From assembly GCA_010645155.1 (NCBI GenBank), contig CM021321.1:7426311-7490310 (forward strand): a stretch of DNA of 64,000 bases, in the 5' to 3' direction. The position numbers and the translations under genes are program-made. Positions 19,373 through 32,700 of this stretch are shown one piece after another (position 1 is the stretch's first letter; every line of letters begins with the position of its first letter). The notes beneath the pieces were generated by a model that did not search any database, was not told the origin of the DNA, and was given only the letters and a program-made list of their open reading frames with translations. This DNA comes from Tigriopus japonicus (Eukaryota; Arthropoda; Copepoda; Harpacticoida; Harpacticidae).

Positions 19373-21067
19373 CAAGGATTTCTTAATACAGGATTTGAAA
19401 CCACATCAGAAAAAGTGCCTGTCTCAAATTATGCGTCATTCAGGCAACCCAAGCCAATTCTCAGTGGGCCGGATTGGCCACATCTGCCATTCAAAAGGTG
19501 ACAAGATCATTGGCAAGCAGACAGCATGATTTCATCTCATGACAAAACAACATCTTTTCATAATTTGAGTGTTAAGTTCCTTCTGCTATTCATAAGCTCA
19601 TGGCAGGTTTCTAATATTTGAAGAAATGACTTGAGCCTTAATCATTTTGCAAGATCAAATCACAATTGTTTGTTTTGCCAGTTGCTTCTCACTCACAACA
19701 TTTGAAACATCTTGAAAAAATCAAATTGAAATGTGATTAATTTATCTGTACAGTGCTTTTGAGTCTGATTATTAAGTCATTTTCAGTTCATTTGGCTCCT
19801 GGCAATACTCCACCTTTGATAGTGCAACAGCTTCAGTGACACAAGTACCTTCTCACCCAAAGTTATTTTGGGAATCAATCAAGTCTCAACTAATGCTAAA
19901 TTTTTCATGGTGTGAGTTCATCTTGATGCAAAGGCTTGTTCTGTTGGTGATTCAGCCATATACCAAACATCCATATACTTTTTCTAAATGTGAGTGAACC
20001 AAGCAAGTAAGATAAATCTCAGTGTGTGCATTGTGTGAGGCATAATTCTGGGCATCTTTTAAGTTCAAAACAGGCTATTTTTCTTAACATATATTTGCCC
20101 AAAATTTCAACACAAATGTATTTGGTCTTTTGATGAAGTCACCAAAGAAAGAATTTTTATTTGATAGTCCTTCTTGTAGTGCTTTTTATCTTGCAGTGTG
20201 AAGTACGTAATGATCTTAATGAAACATCATGAAGTATATCAAGAAACTGTGGGAGTGTGACTTGAATCATAGCTTTTCAATACTATTTAGATCCTCTAAT
20301 AAGAATGAATCTACTGAGAAACCCACGTTTTGTAACTTGACATGGAGGTATGGTAGTAGGAAGTCTGCTTTGGAATGTATAGAATTAAATAAAGGTAACT
20401 TAATTTAACTTAATAAGGGATAAAAAGGGATAAAAAGAATGTGTCAGTCAATAGACATGACACACCCATTGAGACTCTTGGCAGATTAATGGTATGATGT
20501 CTCAATGCATATATATATTGTATGCATGTATATAGGATACATATCAATGCACAAAGGGTGATATATTAAACTTTATTATGGCTTTCATGTGCAAAAAAGC
20601 TATATAATCAACAATTGCTTACTGTAACCATAAGCCATTAAGGTATACCAAATATTTCATGAAGAAATCACCTATCTGAATCACTTATATGGATATTTAC
20701 ATATATTCAAATTGGATTGTCTCAAGTTAAAACTATGTTAAAATTTGATGTTTTGAGTTGTCTATCCATGCATGAGTATTACAAAAATATCAAAACTGTG
20801 AAACTCCTTTCCATGGGAGATGCGGAGACTGAAAAAATAAGCTAGAAAAAAGGTAACTAAGTTTTTAACATCTAACATAAGTCTGAATTAAGTAACGTAG
20901 CTTCCTGAGCATCATGACGCTTACAGAAAAGGTTGCGTGGCCGTCAGCCGTCCAGAAGTTCCGTGATCTATGGGTAGTTGCTCCCATGGTGGCATGTTTA
21001 GTGAATAAGAAAGAAGTCAAACTAGTTCATTCCATGGCTTAACATGGCACAGTTGGTAAGATCAACA
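19373..21067. other. AT-rich, no gene recognised
   Basis: No coding potential seen. Contains the second copy of a dispersed repeat near 20,010-20,130 and TATA-rich simple DNA around 20,510-20,540. Confidence 0.4.
20010..20130 (+). repeat. Dispersed repeat, copy 2
   Basis: Shares GGCATAATTCTGGGCATCTT and imperfect downstream sequence with 13,900-14,015. Confidence 0.55.
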
Positions 21068-21133
21068 GGGATTCTGTCGACCCTGCCCCAGTGCGTGGTG
21101 GGATTCTGTCGACCCTGCCCCAGTGCGTGGTGG
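21068..21133 (+). repeat. 32-bp minisatellite running into the assembly gap
   Basis: Two full units of 32 bp beginning GGGATTCTGTCGACCCTGCC (21,068 and 21,100) are followed by the start of a third, at which the sequence turns to N. Confidence 0.9.
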
Positions 21134-21325
21134 NNNNNNNNNNNNNNNNNNNNNNNNNNNNNNNNNNNNNNNNNNNNNNNNNNNNNNNNNNNNNNNNNNN
21201 NNNNNNNNNNNNNNNNNNNNNNNNNNNNNNNNNNNNNNNNNNNNNNNNNNNNNNNNNNNNNNNNNNNNNNNNNNNNNNNNNNNNNNNNNNNNNNNNNNNN
21301 NNNNNNNNNNNNNNNNNNNNNNNNN
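21134..21325. other. Assembly gap (192 N)
   Basis: A run of 192 N. Because it begins inside a perfect minisatellite, the gap probably represents unresolved tandem repeats, and its real length is unknown. Confidence 0.99.
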
Positions 21326-22375
21326 TTTCCACGCTTTTCTTATAACGTACTACACATAATCCTTTTCATTAAAACTGCTTTACAAGAAAAGGAACACATG
21401 GTCTGTTGTCAATTGGAAAAGGGGAGCATAATTGTTTGTATGTTGTAAAGCATTGTAAAAGAATGAAAAATGGCCAAGCCATGTTTTAAGCAATTGAATA
21501 TTTTGTCTTGAAATCGTTGCCATTCATTCACCTGTTGTAGTGCTTTGCTCATATGCTCATTCTAGTCATGCTCATTCAAGTCATTTCTTCTGTATATATT
21601 ATTTACTTGTCAATGAACAAGTCAAACTACTTCGGTCTTCCTGACTGACATTGCTAGTACTATTTTTTGACCAAACCTTCTAAAAACAAATCTGTTGTGG
21701 CTATCAGGAACGGTTTGACTCGTTACCTTATCAAGCAAGTGAGAGGGGTTGAAAAACTAAAGAAATATTGTCGACAAAAAGGAACATCTTTTCTTTGCAA
21801 AGAATTCAGATCATTAAATTTGTTGCTCTCTAATCTCAGCAAACAATATTTTTGTGACTCAGATTCAGTTCCCATAGCAACCTCTTGCCTAGTTTAGATG
21901 AACCTTGGAGAGCAAGACCTGCCCTCTCTCTGTCAAAAACACCATTAGTAACAACCTATAGATGACTTTGAAAAGTGTAGGATACACTTTTTCTAGCTAG
22001 CACATCGGCTAATGCAGGTGCAAAGTAGTTAAATTCTTGAGGTGGGAGAGGCGCAGACAGATGATTAACTAGGAACAGAATACTCAGTGCAGTATGAAAG
22101 CTTACCACGTCTTCCGCATATGTGCAAATTACTGTACGTCTTAGATGTATTTGTAACGAAATAATTGAGTAGTTGGGCAATAAAGTTACTTGTTGGGAAT
22201 AAAGTAAGTTGTAGGGCAATAATATTTTCGACTTTACCTCCTTGGACTTAGAGGAAGTCTTATAAAAGGAATAAAAGGAGAAGGTGGTCAATAAATCATT
22301 ATTTTTTCTTTCATACTTTCACTAAGCTTCAGTGTAAAACATTTCGCTTTATCCGAGACCTCACAGAGCAGAAAG
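21326..22375. other. No gene recognised
   Basis: Small open frames on both strands (for example 21,667-21,897 and 21,956-22,291) match nothing I know. No TIR or RNA signature. Confidence 0.4.
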
Positions 22376-22964
22376 TACGTGGGGTATCCAGACTAGAGGT
22401 AGACTGGGCCTGTAACTCGTTAACAAGTGCGATTTTTAGATGCTTGATGAAAAATCAAAATCAAGATATATCTCTTTTTAGGAGATGATATTACACATGA
22501 TTTTTTGTCAAGTAATCCAGTTCATAGTGATGATTTATTTAGAAAAGGTATGTTGTGCGACCCCTGCACGTTTTTGAACATTGATGTCAAGAGCAAGAAA
22601 CACGTTAAAATGCATTATGCTGGAAAGTTAAGACGTTGTTCAACCACCCATACCAATATTTGATGAATATTTGAGGTAAAAAAGTGTTAACTTTTGATGT
22701 GAAATGTCTTGGCTTTACAGTGTACTTGATTTTTGACTTGTTGCTCGCTTTTGAGGCTTATTTTCTATGTATACAGGGGTCGCCCAACATACCTTGTCTA
22801 ATTAAATCATAAGCACGAACATGATTGCCTTACAACAAATCATGTAAAATAACATCTGCTCATAAGATATAAATCTAGATTTCGATTCTTTATCAAGCAT
22901 CCAAAAATCGCACTTGCTGACGAGTTATAGGCCCAGTCTACCTCTAGTCTGGATACCCCTCGTA
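22376..22964. repeat. Foldback structure with 192-bp inverted arms
   Basis: Arm 1 (22,376-22,567) and arm 2 (22,773-22,964) are imperfect inverted copies of equal length, separated by 205 bp. Arm 1 starts TACGTGGGGTATCCAGACTA and ends GTGCGACCCCTGCA. Arm 2 starts CAGGGGTCGCCCAACATACC, a sequence resembling hAT termini, but here the hAT-like motif faces the loop. The pair may be two head-to-head partial elements or a foldback element. Confidence 0.8.
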
Positions 22965-25900
22965 TATCCAACTTCATTTTTTCGTCCTTTTTTGTTGATG
23001 CAGAACCAAGAAAACTTAGCTCCGAGAATTGCTTTTTCGTGGTCGAACATTTAACAAGCAAACGTAAAAAATACTTTGAAAAACGACAACCCTTAAAGGA
23101 AAATAACCCAGCTGATTTCATTAACAACCCCACTCACCTGGAATTTCTTCCAGTGAAGACCCGACGGATACATGACTCAGCAAGTTGAAGTTCTTGTGTT
23201 TCAACCCCAAATCCAGCGAAGGTTGAAGTCCCTCCAGACCGTTCGAACTCGTTTCCCCTTGAAGACTTTTTGAAAAAATGAAGCCTTGCCGAGACTCGAA
23301 GTGGCTTATTTTCCACAGATCCACCCTCGAGACCCAACCAACGTTGGGCCGACAACCCCAATCGTCTGGAGTGAACGTACGTCGAGAGCTTTTGTTTCCT
23401 TAATGGGAAGGGGAGGTTGGTCAATTAGAGTGGACTGAATGGATAAAGTTTTGAAAGATGTCTTGGAGGGTTGGGGACACCATTTTCATGCTCTTGATTT
23501 CACCAGGGACGGTCATGTTTCAGAATTTGTTCTCTCGCCGTCGCTTTTCAACCAGGGAACGTCATTTTGAGAACCAAGGGGAACCTAGGAGAATGGGAAG
23601 AATGGCTTCCAAAGCCAAAGCCAACCACCTAAAACCCAAAGGGTTTTGTTCATCCACAAAAAAGAAAGACAACGTGGAGGGATCTAAAACTTTGAAGAAG
23701 ATGTGGCTAGAATGAGGTTGTTGGTTCATTTGCTAGTTGCCGCCAATTTTGCCACTTTTTTGTTCATCTTTCCTCAAGAAAGTTTCGGTTGGCTCACTAC
23801 CCTCGTTGCCTCTCGGTCTCTCCGCTCTAGTGAAGACTGATGGAAAAGTAATTTTGCAGCAAAATCTGCAAACTGTGCGTCACTCACCCAAGCAACCATC
23901 CATTCGAGAACAACCATAACCGCGGAACGAGCTCGCGTCAAGGATCAACTCGCTTGGATTTACTCGGGTAATGAGCCTACAAGCGCATGTTCATCATCAA
24001 ACTTGTATCTCTCTCTTGACAAGCTCTAAAGGCTGAGAAGCCTCGTAAGAAGGCAAAACATTGGTCTTTAATGAGAAAGATCTCTACACTTGTAGACTCA
24101 GCAGATCGGATTGACCAAATCTGCGGGTTTGCGAACGTAATAATACCTCAAGGTCCTATTGGTGTGAAACAAGAAGCATGGGCATGGTTCACTTGGAAAA
24201 GGGAGGAACACGAGGAGAAGGGTTCCTCTCAAGACAGGAAATATCCATTCAGGAAGTATGGAAAGGACCATAACACAAAGTGGGTTCCTGGAATAACAAC
24301 AACAGCAATGCCGACAAGGGTAGCGGCTGAGAATTGAACTAAAGGAAAAGGCGGGACCGAGAGAGGAGGGCAAATGGTCCCGGGGGCCCCCTATTTCCGT
24401 CGTTATATTATATATGTCCGTCGTTCTCAGAGACTATAAAAGGAGAGCTCACCGGGGGAGGATAACGATGAGGGTGCCCAATGTCACCTTGTTCGTTCCC
24501 TTTCTTCTCTGCTTTATCCCTCGTTTCCTTTCTCCCCATCCCGACGAGCCAAGTTGGGTTGACAAAATTTATGTCTTCAAGAGATGCCCCTTTGCACATA
24601 TACTGCATGTAGTATAGACCTACCTTGCTCCAGTGCTCTTTCTCTTTTGGAACAAAGTCGCCCATCGTTTGTTGTGCATATGTCGGGTCTGGCAGTGTTT
24701 TTGGACCCCCCTGAGCCAATGGAAGTGGAAGGTAGGGAATGATGATTTATGGAGCATAATTGGAACAACCAAGAGTGTCTCTTCCTTGGGCGGCATTGGT
24801 TACGCGGACCCACATAAACAGTGGCTTGAGAATTTGAATTGTGCTTTATGGACCATCAGAATGAAGGATGGAACAGGGACCGAATAGACAGACTCTCTTT
24901 CTCTCTACTGGTGGCATTCATATGAATAAAATTCCTCTTTTACTTGCGGTTGGTAGAACAGGAATCTCACCACTCAAGCTCATGCTTCAATGGAGAATCT
25001 AATTAAGTGCATTGCTCCTATCTGGATCAAAAATCACCAGAAGCTGGCAACAACGAACGAGCCTGCGTAGTATGTAGTCTGTCTGAGCCGATGCAATTTC
25101 TGGTTGGTCCCGATTGAGCCAGGATTGCGCCAAATCAAATGGAAATTAATCCTGACGGAAATGGGAACCCCCAGAGAAGGAGAGGAAAGACTTGTGGAAC
25201 GCTTGAACTGCATCCTCGTTCTTCAGATGATTGACAGGGAAAAGAAATATTCCAGATACAAAACATCTCGAGGCAAGAGAGCACAAAGTACACAAAAGTT
25301 GTTCTCTTTACGTCAAGCGACACGTTTCTCGTCTAATCTTGATCTTGATTGACCTGTTGGAAGTAACCTTGCCTTGGGGTCTAAGTCGGTTGTTGCTTCC
25401 ATTACCGCGGTCCTCTTTGCTCTCCATTGAATAGCAAGCGGCCTCTAAATTGAAATTGCTTAAAACATCAAAGAGCCACGAGTGTCCATACAATCATGTC
25501 CCCTCCTTACAGAACCCAATAGCGCCTGAATGAAGCCCCAAATTCCACCACACAAGGAAATCAAAGGGCATTCCAACACCACCAACATTACAGCTCCGAA
25601 GAGGTGAAAAACCCCGGTTGTTCAAGGAGGCTTTTGAAGCAACTTAGCCTTCGTACATTAGACTACTATCTTGCTGGTAAAGGAATTTCCAGTCCCCTTT
25701 TGGAACGAAGGCGGGTATTGAAGACGAGGAGGGAGAGTTGCATGCCGGAGAAGGACCCTTGTCAATCAATTCTCCAAGAAATCTAATTTTCACTCCCCAT
25801 TTTTAGCTTAGCTCACCCCTGAATCGGAAAGGTTACTCGCAATGACTCTAACCTACAAATTAGAGAAGGCTGCGGCCCCCATCTTACGTAAGCGAGGAAA

Positions 25901-28900
25901 CGCTTCATTGGTACCAATCATATGACATCCACACTTTTATTGAAACCTGTCATAGACATGAATGTCTCTGATTAGCATCAATGTTCCAATAAAACCTTTA
26001 TCATGAGTTGAAATGCATGGAAAATGTGAAGTTTATGGCGCTTTGTCAAAAGGCGGAACAAGACCCGTTGGACATTTGAGTTTCCTCCGACCCTTTTGCA
26101 CATCTTTGTTTAGCCCCCATTGATTCCCACTTGGGTAAAGACAGCGAGGTGACTGCAGCAAAGGAAATTGGGGACGAAAGACGGAAGATCTGGCACCCAC
26201 ATCCTCCCACAATGGCCAAAGAACAAGAACAAGATCACATCAGGGTGCAATTTACACAATAAAGAGGTGAAAGAATTGAGCAGAGGCGAATGAATGCCAA
26301 GTCGTGTTTGCTTTGGCTCCTCAGATCCTGGGTTAACCCAGAAATGTCAACCTGACAGTAGGAGGTACCCACAAATGGACGACGTGAGCTCTCAGCTTTT
26401 CCCCTGGACCCAATTCGAATTGTTGGCATCACTAAAGTAGGGATCTTTCCCGACGATATCAAGATTTAATTACAAGTTTGCACAATGCATTAGGACGAAC
26501 TGCAAACTCAAGTGAGAAGCTGTGATCACATGTCCCCATATTGCCTCTTTTCCCTCCATACCGTTGGTTTTCCTGGTATCCATCGGCAGCCAGCCGCATT
26601 CAAAGGCTATCTTTGTATACCTACAGTACGTACAGACGTCTCTGGCTCGCTTCTTGCACCCTGTCACTCTAGGTAATACGCGGTCCACAGTACATCTCAT
26701 ATAGTACTCGTGGTATTACCAATAGTAAACAGCAGGCTCTGTCTTTCTCCCGCAAGACCGCCGGAGTCTTCTGGATGTGTTGGTTTTTTGGTCGCGCTCT
26801 CTCTCGGTCTTTCTCGTTGTCGTCGTTGGTTTCGTTTGCCAGTTTGCACAATCTTCTTCTTCTTCCTGGTTTGTTCCATCGACTTGCGTCCTCATCTGAT
26901 GTGTGCGTGTGAGCCTTGAGAACTTGGAAGAAGAAGTGGAGAGGATTGGTGGTGATCCTTTGGGCGCATGCAACAACGAACCGGGTGCACTCGCGTACGT
27001 ACGGTCGTTCGTACCATGGGGGAAAAATGAGGCGCACGTCCTCACCTCATCCGCTTGGAATCTCACCGTTTGCCCATTTCACCGAGATAGATCAGGCAGA
27101 CGAGAGAACGGAACATAAGAGACCAGCAATACAGAAGACGACAACCTCACCAACAACAGCAACAACGAGAACGAGAACGGACTCGTTAGCTCTCTTGTGT
27201 TCTCCGAGGGAACGAACCCAACGAACGGACTCGTCTCTACCTCGCAGTCGCGAAAAAGTGCTTTGTCTACCAGATCATATATTCATAATACACATAACGA
27301 ACGAAGGTGTTGTGGTGGCAATGGTACATTCATCATTCGTCAGAAACGCTCTCCACGTTTGTTTCTCCCCTTAAGTTTGAGAATAGAGAAGGAAAAAGGT
27401 CTGACGCCTGACTCGATTAATCAGGTCGCCACACACGCCAAAGTGAGTGTACACATCTCAAGTTGGAGCCAAGAATATGTTAATTAATCAAACCCGGCCG
27501 TGCATCTAGACCACCCCCAAAGTGCATCTTGTCAGTTGTGCCCACACGGCCACTATTTTCACTCAGGTTAATTGTTGTCGTCCCACGATAACGTGTGCCA
27601 ATCCGAGTTCCAAGCAAGTGGCGAAGCTCCATAAACGCGGTGTGAAGTAACCCATTGTGCCAAGTTATTGCTATCCCGGTTAATGGAGTGAGTGGTGACT
27701 CCTTTGGCACCATACGTTCATTTATCTCCCCCCAAGGCGATCCTCAAGTTCCTCGTGTGAGTGTGAACAATCTGCCTTTCGGATGAGAGAATATTAGATT
27801 TACCAGTGCCCTTTGAAGGAGATCATCGGAATTCTAAAATTCATGACAGCCCAGCATCCCCTTGGGAGCCAATGTGTATTCTTAAGTGTAGTTTTGCCTA
27901 CCCACCCTTCGTGTAAGTGTGTTTTGGCTAACCCCAATGTGTCGATGAGAGTGCCCGAGAAAAGTAGAAAACAATAGGAGGATATTTGCCATAAAAGACA
28001 TCCTTGACTTGAGGTGGAACTGATCTGGTTCCAAGCGAGGAAGTTCTGGGAACCAAAGTCATATTCATTGTCTTGGGAAGTCATAAAGAGTGCGAACAAG
28101 AGTGCCACAAAAAAAGGTTTGTGTGGGGGAGGAAGAAATAGAAGAAGTGCTTGTATTGCAATCATACCGTGAAACAAGGTCATCTGGATTAATCTCGAGA
28201 TATAATAATCTCTCTTCTATGGAACAATATCAAGTGGATCATACTCCATTTGATCCTTTGTCAATCGTCACGACGCACAACAATGGGCCAACTGTAATCA
28301 TAATCATAGCAACATCATAATAATACCGTGAAGACGCCGAGGTAAGCGATTCTTACGCCTCACTTCATCATCAAAGAGTGTATTTCGCAAAATACGGCAA
28401 CTTTTTTGGTGGCCTCTCCCTCATTTTGTCGTGCCTCTTGTGCAATTTAGGCATTTCAAACACTTTTTTGCTGACATTGTTGAATGAAACGACGAGGAAA
28501 AAAAGAGGAGAGAATGGAGTTGAGAGTGAAAGGAAGGAAAATTATACTCTTTGAAAGCTCTTGAATTGGATTGGAAGAGCGAAAGAGAGATCAATTACGC
28601 ACAAATCTTTACTCAACGAATCCTTTGTGTGGCAACTCAGCTTCTTCTTCTTAGGCAGACCAACACCTCGGTGATGGAGCTGCCAAAGAAAAGAGGGACT
28701 GATTGCAAACTCCTTGGGATTTCTGGAACAAGTTCAAATTGGCGAAGGAGGAATTTTGGCCTATTTCCACGCTGAATTGCGTTGTCGAAATAAATCGGCT
28801 CATTGATGAAATTTATTTGCCTACGAGCTAAATCTCGAGACATGTTTCCACCCAATAACTCCGAGCCAGAGACAATAAACTTGTCTGTTGAAGTGGACCG

Positions 28901-29366
28901 CGATTTTAGCTCGAGATTGCGAGCATGGATCCTTGGAGTGGGAATGAACAAAAAAAGAGACTTGTTTCCAGCAATCTCTCTTTTCCATTAATCTAAAGAG
29001 AGCCATGCCACTTTGGCATTTAGAGGCGAGTAAAAACTCATTGGAGCACCGGATGGTCTGTTTTATCAGGGTTAGAACTTGGGATCTCGCCGACGTCTGA
29101 TTTATTTCCTCAGTATTGCTCTTGTCATAACTGATGCGTATTCGTAACCGTGAGCAAATCTCTCAACCCTTTTTCAACCCCTCGGAGAAAGAGAAAGGCT
29201 GGTTTGGCCCTGTTTCTTGAAGCTAAGCTAACCAATTAGCCCCCATCTGTCTTTGCCAGAACATTCTGAGGTTTCCATGGGATAGACATGGAGCTATAAT
29301 GAATTCATCCCTCCCTCCCTCAATGGTGGGATCTGTCCATCCAATGGATTCAAAGCATGCCAAGAG
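22965..29366. other. Long stretch without recognised genes or transposons
   Basis: Many short frames exist on both strands, but none shows a domain I recognise and none extends beyond about 150 codons. A TATAAAAG at 24,435 precedes a short frame starting ATG at 24,478 whose first residues are strongly hydrophobic (VTLFVPFLLCFIP), like a signal peptide, ending 46 codons later. I do not call it a gene. Arginine/threonine-rich frames near 26,700-27,370 look like low-complexity chance frames. Confidence 0.35.
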
Positions 29367-29734
29367 TTTTCGTGGTGACTTGGAAGATGTAAAGACTGGT
29401 TTGAGAAAAGTTTCATTTGCATCGCTTATTATTAGTGATAGGCGGAAGTGGTTTATCGTCGTTTATTCGAAAATATTTAATAATTTCGATCAAATGATAT
29501 TACACATCTTAATTGTGCACAAAACTTGACATTGAGAACAAAGATCTGGTTTTCCGTGGTGACATGAAAGATGTAAAGACCGTTTTGAGAAAGGTTTTAT
29601 TTTCATCGCTAATGATTATTGATAGGCGGAAGTTGTTTATCGTCGTTTATTCGAAAATATTGAATAATTTCGATCAAATAATCATACACATTTGAATTGC
29701 GCACAAAATGTGGTAATATCAAGAACTAATCTGG
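29367..29734 (+). repeat. Tandem duplication, two 184-bp units
   Basis: Units 29,367-29,550 and 29,551-29,734 share CGTGGTGAC, GATGTAAAGAC, GATAGGCGGAAGT and TTATCGTCGTTTATTCGAAA. They differ by scattered substitutions. An open frame runs through part of each unit (FRGD...VYSKI.NNFDQ), but no family is recognised. Confidence 0.85.
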
Positions 29735-32700
29735 CGTGTACATGACTTATTCGTTTTCTCGTTTTTTTGGCAACAATTGCTCAGGCCTATTTTGGAGCGA
29801 AATCTGTCGTCTAGGGAATGCACTAAAAATTTAGATAAGAAAGGAATAGATCCTCTAAAGGGGAAAAGAGAGATTGAGAGTCAAGGACAGAAGCCATAAA
29901 GAAAAGCTGATGCCATACGAACCAAGAAAAAAGTCGGTGTAAAAGTTTTTTTTTATTGGCAGGTGGATTTTTTTTCTTCTTCTTCGCTGTCTGCTTCCGT
30001 CTGAGAAACGTGGGATTAAAGTTTTTTTTGTCAAGCGGTGTAAGCCAAGTTTTTCAATTGACAAGACAAATCATGGCAGTTTTGACTTGGATAGCATGTT
30101 CCTCGATCTTCTGTCGTCCACAAAAAGTAAGATGCTCGTGCCAGAAAATTATTCTCGATTGTTGTTTTTATGAAATAACCAATAGCGGTAGCATACTATC
30201 TTGTCGGTATCTTCAGCCTCTGCGAATTGGATTGCTGATTGTGAAGGTCCAAGAGGCATCCAAAGTCTAACTTTTCTAGTTAAGCTAGATGAATGATCAA
30301 GCCAAAAGTTGGTAAAATGGTCAGGTACGAAAAAGACCATTGGGCCATCACTGGCAACCCTTCCAAGATCTGGCAACGACATGTTTTTGCCGAGTTTTTA
30401 AAGACTTATCTGGCATTCCCACAACCAAATGGTCACATCTGATCTTTGGGGATGGATCTGGTCAAGGAGCTCGAAATTTCTAAAGACGATTCTCGTGAAC
30501 CTTATACAAGCTTGAAAGTTTGTCAAAGAAAACCTGCCTTTCCAACGGTGTTATCTTCTTTGCTCAATTCAATCTTTGGGGAAAAATCTATTCCAGAGGG
30601 CAAACAGGGCCTTCTTGATTTACGTCAGACTCGAATGGGACAGAAAAGTTACAGGCCAAATCGAAAATCTTAGCCAATATCGAAAGCTAGGTTGTTGTAG
30701 GCACCATTGTTGGTTGGGTTGCTTTCATTCATTGGGCAAACCAAAGGAAACGGGTTCATTGGTGTTGGTTCATTCTCCTTTTGGAAACAATGATCATCAT
30801 CGTCATCCCTGGCTTTACCAAAAAATGGGCAGACTCGTGGACAAAGGGAAAGAGAAAGCTTGTCTTCCGGCCATTAATTAGTGATGGAAATGAGTTCCCC
30901 CTAGAATTGGAACCTCTTCGTTTTGACGGTCTTTTTTTGGCATCCCTAAGAGCCGTTGTCCGAAGAGTATTGTAAAGTAAGTGGGAAAAACAATGAGGAG
31001 GAGTGATGTATATACGTACAATGTGCTGGAGCGGTTCAGGAAGAAACGGCTATTTAATCACCACTAGCTTGACTCTCAAGTCTGAAGAGAAAACCTTTTT
31101 TCCAAAGCCTTAGACGCGAAGGGTGCTTTGGCCTTTTTTGCCGTCGTTTAAAGGAAATGGAAGTGAGATAGATACCAAGAAAACTTGAAGAAAAGGACCA
31201 CATTCCAAGTACCATTACCCAACCCCTTCTGTTCCTTTTCTTTTTTCCTTAAAGAACCATTTGTTGGAAAGAGTGCCCCCTGTTTTGAAACGAGAAGCCA
31301 TTGAACCCTTACTTGAATTAGATGAACAAAATTTCTCTTGACTAACATCACTCCAACTTGTCAGGCTTTGTTCTGAGCCATCTTTAAGTTTTCAGGCTAA
31401 AAAGTAGTATCAGGGATGAGAATCCTCCTCCTTTTCCCTCGTGTTCCTTTTCTTGGAACAAGGTTTCAAAGCAGTTTCTTCGAGACTGGATCTCATCTAT
31501 GTACGAGAGTCAGATGAAGTGCATCACAAAAGTAGAGATACTGCATCGCCTTCAAACCGGGAAAGCCAAACTTGAAGTCTGGAATCTGTCAAAACTCGGG
31601 TCAACTTCTCACGACATTTGCCAGCATCACCCCTGAATTGATGCATTTTAGCAAATATTGACTAGCTGTTGCATCATATGCAAGTTCAGGAAACTAGGCA
31701 ATCATGTAACGGATTAAGAAAGTAGTTAATGCCTTGGTAGTGATTAAATATAAAGCTATGATTTTCTGAGGTCCACGGCGTGTTAACAATATGGTCAGAT
31801 TTATGGAAACGTTGCTGAAGAGTTATTGCCCAAAGGAGGGAACTTGAGATGATTTCCACTATTTACCGGGTTTTTCTACCCGATCACGGGCATTCAAGCA
31901 TCCCTAGTTTTATTGGAGGAGGTCTTGGTGCGAGGTGCAAATCTATGACCATGGAGAGACGATATCCATTGAATGTGGAAGGCTTTGAAAGTTTGAACAA
32001 CTTTTGGAGCGCCCGTCATCTTTAAATGGAACAGTCTTTTCTTGTAAAGTTTCGATTGACACGAGCAATGTGGATGTGAGAGTGTTAGTGTGGAGAATGG
32101 GAACAAGATGTTGTTACCACTATTCGCCGGTGGATGGTGGGTAGTGACTCCAAAGGCTCTTTGAGGAATTCGGCGTTAGATATTTTCTTGCAAAATCAGG
32201 AACAGATCTGGGTTCCAAGATGGAAACTTCCATTATGACACTTTGAGAGAAGGAGAGCGAGAACTTTCTGCAAGCAGCAAAGAGCACGAGAAATGCACAA
32301 TTGTGCTTCTGGAAGTGATGGAGGAGAGGCACAACGAGAGGGGAACGACAATTTTGGAAATTGGATCCTATTTTATGAATTACTCCATTTCTTTCCCCAA
32401 GCTCGCTTGACGCTGTCTGTACGAACGCATATTGAGGGGCATGCATAATGGCCACCTAAGTTCCATTAGACCAAATTAGACGAAGCCACGGGTGAAATCA
32501 ACATGGACTATCAATTTGAATTTGCAGTTCCACTTTGTCGGGGATCAAGCTTGCCAGAATTCTCGTCATTGGCCCAAGACCAAAATAGAAAACAAAAAGC
32601 TATTCAACCACGAAAATTCGGCCCTTCAGAAACAGGTGCTCAATATTTAAAACAAACATAAAAACGAGGACAGAGGGAAACAACATAACCCATGATAAGA

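Noticed and set aside
21039..21448. Open frames running through the N gap
   Set aside because: They are open only because N codons cannot be stops; the flanks are minisatellite DNA.
22381..22972. Peptide GVSRLEVDWA... readable in both foldback arms
   Set aside because: Most differences between the arms change the amino acid, which does not suggest selection on a protein.
24435..24617. TATA box followed by a short signal-peptide-like frame
   Set aside because: TATAAAAG lies only about 38 bp before the ATG, the frame ends after 46 codons, and no downstream exon could be joined with confidence.
26716..27374. Arginine/threonine-rich frames of 116-152 codons on both strands
   Set aside because: Low-complexity composition and simultaneous open frames on opposite strands point to chance.
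30889..30900. TAGTGATGGAAATGAG as another family I/II terminus
   Set aside because: No matching inverted end or 8-bp flank was found within several kilobases.
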